A DNA stretch of 7,092 nt, from positions 1 to 7,092 of the forward strand of contig CAZSPW010000090.1 of the NCBI GenBank assembly GCA_964608575.1, written 5' to 3'. Both the position numbers and the translations under genes were made by a program. The notes beneath the pieces were generated by a model. It ran no database searches. It was not told the DNA's origin and saw nothing but the letters and a program-made list of their open reading frames with translations. This document shows, one piece after another, positions 5,839-7,092 of this stretch (the stretch's first letter is position 1; the number at the start of each line of letters is the position of its first letter). The DNA comes from JAMIFN01 sp964608575. GTDB lineage: Bacteria > Pseudomonadota > Gammaproteobacteria > Burkholderiales > Burkholderiaceae_C.

Positions 5839-5866
5839 GCTTGTGTTGTCTAGAGTCATTGTCTTA
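5832..5866. repeat. Three phased TTG(C/T)CT(A/T) direct repeats upstream of dmpF
   Basis: TTGCCTAG (5832-5839), TTGTCTAG (5846-5853) and TTGTCTTA (5859-5866) lie 14 and 13 bases apart. The first overlaps the candidate -35 box. Phased short repeats at this position could be activator or repressor half-sites; chance cannot be excluded. Confidence 0.35.
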
Positions 5867-5886
5867 CCTGTGGATGTTGCAGGCAC

Positions 5887-5911
5887 AAAAAAGCCACCCG
5901 CAGGTGGCTTT
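5887..5911 (-). terminator. Intrinsic terminator of the acyl-CoA dehydrogenase gene
   Basis: On minus, AAAGCCACC (complement of 5903-5911) pairs with GGTGGCTTT (complement of 5890-5898), a 9-bp stem with a four-base loop, followed by a run of six T in all (complement of 5892-5887). It begins about 19 bases after the stop codon and separates this gene from the dmpF operon. Confidence 0.85.
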
Positions 5912-5930
5912 AGATGTCAGCGCAATGCTT

Positions 5931-7092
5931 TTACTTGGGTATGTCTTTAAACGCCAAGTCTTTATCAAAAGCAGGCTCAGCAGGCAGGCCCAAGACACGC
6001 TCGCCCACATTGTTTTTGACGATTTCATCCGTGCCGCCGGCAATACGCATACCGGCCGCGCCGTACCACAGGCGCTCCACCCATTCCCAAGCGTCGCCTT
6101 GTTCTTTGGAGGAAAGCACGCCTTTGCTGCCTTCCAAATCGATAGCGAAGTAACCAAAGTTTTGCAAGGTTTGCGCAATAATGAGCTTGGCCACTTGCAA
6201 TTCTGCGCCAGGCTGCTTGCCTTTGCTAATCGCCGTGTAGCCGCGCGCCAGCATCAAATCCAAGCCTTTTTCGTTCAGGTACAAATCCACCCATTTCTCG
6301 CGCAGGCGGCCGTCTTCTATGGCGGGTTTGCCAAAAAACTCGTTTTGCTTGAGGAAGGTGGCCACGGTTTTCCACAGGTCTTTGGGCATCACGCCGCCAA
6401 TAGACATGCGCTCGCTCATGATGCCCGTTAGCGTGACTTTCCAGCCGCCATCGACTTCGCCCACGCGCTGCGTATCAGGCACAAACACATCGTTCAAGAA
6501 AACTTCGTTGAATTCCGCTTCGCCCGAGGCCTGGCGAATGGGGCGCACTTCTACGCCTGGGTCTTTCATGTCGATATAGAAAGTGGTCAAGCCTTTGAAT
6601 TTGCTGACTTCTGGGTTGGTGCGGCACAGCACCAAGCCGTAATCGGCAAATTGCGCCATGGTCGTCCAAACCTTCTGGCCGTTAATGAGCCAGCCTTCCA
6701 CGCCGTCGCGGGTAGTGCGCTCGGCCTTGGTGCGTACCATGCCAAGGTCTGAACCCGCGTTCGGCTCAGACAAGAGCTGGCACCACAGCTCTTTGCCGCT
6801 GAGCGCGGCCATGGCGTGCTTGGCGCGGATTTCGTTGCTGCCGTGCGCCATGACAGAAGGAATCACCATGCCTAACGAGACATTGAAAAAACCTGCAGGG
6901 ATGTTGAAGTTGCCTTCTTCCTGGCGATAAATAATCTCTTGCATGGGCGTGCCGCCACGGCCGCCGGCCATTTTGGGCCAGGTGATGGCGCCATAGCCGC
7001 CTTTGAGTTTGGTCATTTGCCATTTGCGCGCAGCTTCCATGCGCTGCTCCATGCTCAGCTCGCGGCCAAAGGCTTCGTTAGAAGTTTTTTTC
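5931..7092 (-). CDS. Acyl-CoA dehydrogenase, N-terminus cut by window edge
   Basis: FAD-dependent enzyme that introduces a trans-2,3 double bond into an acyl-CoA, the first step of a beta-oxidation cycle. The 386 visible residues start inside the N-terminal helical domain; the frame stays open to 7092, so ATG 7052 (MEQRMEAARKW) is internal and perhaps 20-30 residues are missing. Signatures are CQLLSEPNAGSDLGMVRT (FAD/substrate region), WLINGQKVWTT and the C-terminal RIAGGTDEIVKNNVGERVLG. The site that carries the catalytic Glu in medium-chain enzymes is Gly here (AGGTDEI). The likely base is instead the Glu of SERMSIGG (codon at 6411-6413), the helix position used by isovaleryl-CoA and long-chain dehydrogenases. 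This subtype is common among enzymes for bulky or branched acyl-CoAs, including steroid side chains, but the substrate is not determined. It has its own terminator and lies directly upstream of the dmpF operon on the same strand. Confidence 0.93.
   Translation of the reverse strand, partial: KKTSNEAFGRELSMEQRMEAARKWQMTKLKGGYGAITWPKMAGGRGGTPMQEIIYRQEEGNFNIPAGFFNVSLGMVIPSVMAHGSNEIRAKHAMAALSGKELWCQLLSEPNAGSDLGMVRTKAERTTRDGVEGWLINGQKVWTTMAQFADYGLVLCRTNPEVSKFKGLTTFYIDMKDPGVEVRPIRQASGEAEFNEVFLNDVFVPDTQRVGEVDGGWKVTLTGIMSERMSIGGVMPKDLWKTVATFLKQNEFFGKPAIEDGRLREKWVDLYLNEKGLDLMLARGYTAISKGKQPGAELQVAKLIIAQTLQNFGYFAIDLEGSKGVLSSKEQGDAWEWVERLWYGAAGMRIAGGTDEIVKNNVGERVLGLPAEPAFDKDLAFKDIPK

Noticed and set aside
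5568..6431. Plus-strand open frame of 287 codons
   Set aside because: It crosses the start of dmpF, an intergenic gap with a terminator and the end of the acyl-CoA dehydrogenase, all on the opposite strand.
7050..7052. ATG 7052 as the start of the acyl-CoA dehydrogenase
   Set aside because: The frame remains open to the window edge with sensible sequence (FGRELS), and the N-terminal domain would be too short.

Overview
The window is chromosomal DNA of moderate to moderately high GC from a Proteobacterium. A beta-proteobacterium (Burkholderiales-like) is my best guess, from the combination of a PepP-type aminopeptidase, a GshB-type glutathione synthetase and Dmp/Mhp-type meta-pathway enzymes. 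Some gamma-proteobacteria carry the same sets, so the lineage is inferred. I see no rRNA, tRNA, CRISPR array, insertion sequence or prophage gene.

Layout. Positions 1-1311 (minus) hold nearly all of a Xaa-Pro aminopeptidase (pepP) that runs off the left edge. Diverging from it across a 63-bp gap are two plus-strand genes (1375-1668 and about 1800-2300) for small secreted proteins of unknown function. They are paralogues: both have a signal peptide, a DDELSC motif just after the cleavage site and a C-terminal KCK motif. The second has gained a long Ala/Gln-rich insert. They converge on gshB (2377-3345, minus), with a strong bidirectional terminator at the junction that contains the gshB stop codon.

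Upstream of gshB, and separated from it by a minus-strand terminator, lies a three-gene minus-strand operon: dmpF (acylating acetaldehyde dehydrogenase, 4850-5767), an unrecognised 106-residue protein (4498-4818) and dmpG (4-hydroxy-2-oxovalerate aldolase, 3436-4473). A candidate promoter with repeat structure precedes dmpF. The right edge (5931-7092, minus) is an acyl-CoA dehydrogenase lacking its N-terminus, closed by its own terminator.

How they work together. DmpG cleaves 4-hydroxy-2-oxo acids to pyruvate plus an aldehyde, and DmpF oxidises the aldehyde to an acyl-CoA; the two normally form a channelling complex. This is the end of meta-cleavage catabolism of aromatics, and also of the A/B-ring fragment of steroids. 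The adjacent acyl-CoA dehydrogenase fits a side-chain or ring-fragment beta-oxidation step. The substrate cannot be fixed here, because no dioxygenase, hydrolase, hydratase or regulator is in view. The least explained items are the orphan 106-residue protein wedged between the two complex partners and the pair of two-cysteine secreted proteins.
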